From Anaerolineaceae bacterium (GTDB taxonomy: Bacteria > Chloroflexota > Anaerolineae > Anaerolineales > Anaerolineaceae), in the NCBI GenBank assembly GCA_011620505.1, contig WOZA01000001.1, positions 1 through 6,016 of the forward strand: a stretch of DNA of 6,016 nucleotides, in the 5' to 3' direction. The notes under the pieces were generated by a model. The model was given only the letters and a program-made list of their open reading frames with translations, was not told where the DNA came from and searched no databases. Position numbers and translations under genes: made by a program. Shown in pieces: positions 5,982 through 6,016 of the stretch (position 1 is the stretch's first letter; every line of letters starts with the position of its first letter).

Positions 5982-6016
5982 GATTTCTGGTCTTTCTTGT
6001 TCGGATGGGGGGCTTT

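Noticed and set aside
5982..6016. Possible beginning of a downstream gene: an ATG at 6005, or a TTG at 5997 followed by hydrophobic codons (LFGWGA)
   Set aside because: Too few codons before the edge and no Shine-Dalgarno; the hydrophobic reading would suit a membrane protein such as MsrQ but cannot be called.

Overview
The window looks like a chromosomal housekeeping segment from a free-living bacterium. It has moderate GC (a little above 50% by eye), dense coding and short gaps. My best guess at lineage is Chloroflexota, class Anaerolineae. That rests on the overall look of the proteins: an unusually long phosphohexomutase, and an MsrP that appears to be a Tat-exported lipoprotein. No single marker proves it. 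I see no mobile elements, CRISPR arrays, tRNA or rRNA genes, and no sign of recent transfer.

Layout: about 120 bp around 4952-5072 form a divergent promoter region. Leftward (minus strand) runs a compact three-gene cluster. It holds an endonuclease/exonuclease/phosphatase (EEP) superfamily hydrolase (4951 to 4058), phosphoglucosamine mutase GlmM (4046 to 2577) and an 850-residue phosphoglucomutase/phosphomannomutase-type protein (2558 to 6). The gaps are 11 and 18 bp, and both downstream genes have strong Shine-Dalgarno sequences, so the three are probably one transcription unit. Rightward runs msrP (5073 to 5981), the molybdenum subunit of the cell-envelope methionine sulfoxide reductase. 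No msrQ partner is visible before the window ends.

How the genes fit together: GlmM makes glucosamine-1-phosphate for UDP-GlcNAc and hence peptidoglycan. The larger mutase would interconvert glucose or mannose 6- and 1-phosphates for glycogen, nucleotide sugars and surface glycans. The two paralogous mutases side by side form a sugar-phosphate activation module. The EEP protein has a complete catalytic set, but its substrate cannot be read from the sequence. MsrP is a separate function, repair of oxidised methionines outside the membrane, linked to the operon only by the shared intergenic region.

The most notable points are the intergenic architecture (two back-to-back sigma-70-like promoters, with msrP probably transcribed as a leaderless mRNA), the long N- and C-terminal extensions of the large mutase, the lipobox in MsrP, and a 27-codon over-extension of the longest EEP reading frame that the promoter position argues against. 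I did not find a convincing new biological system.
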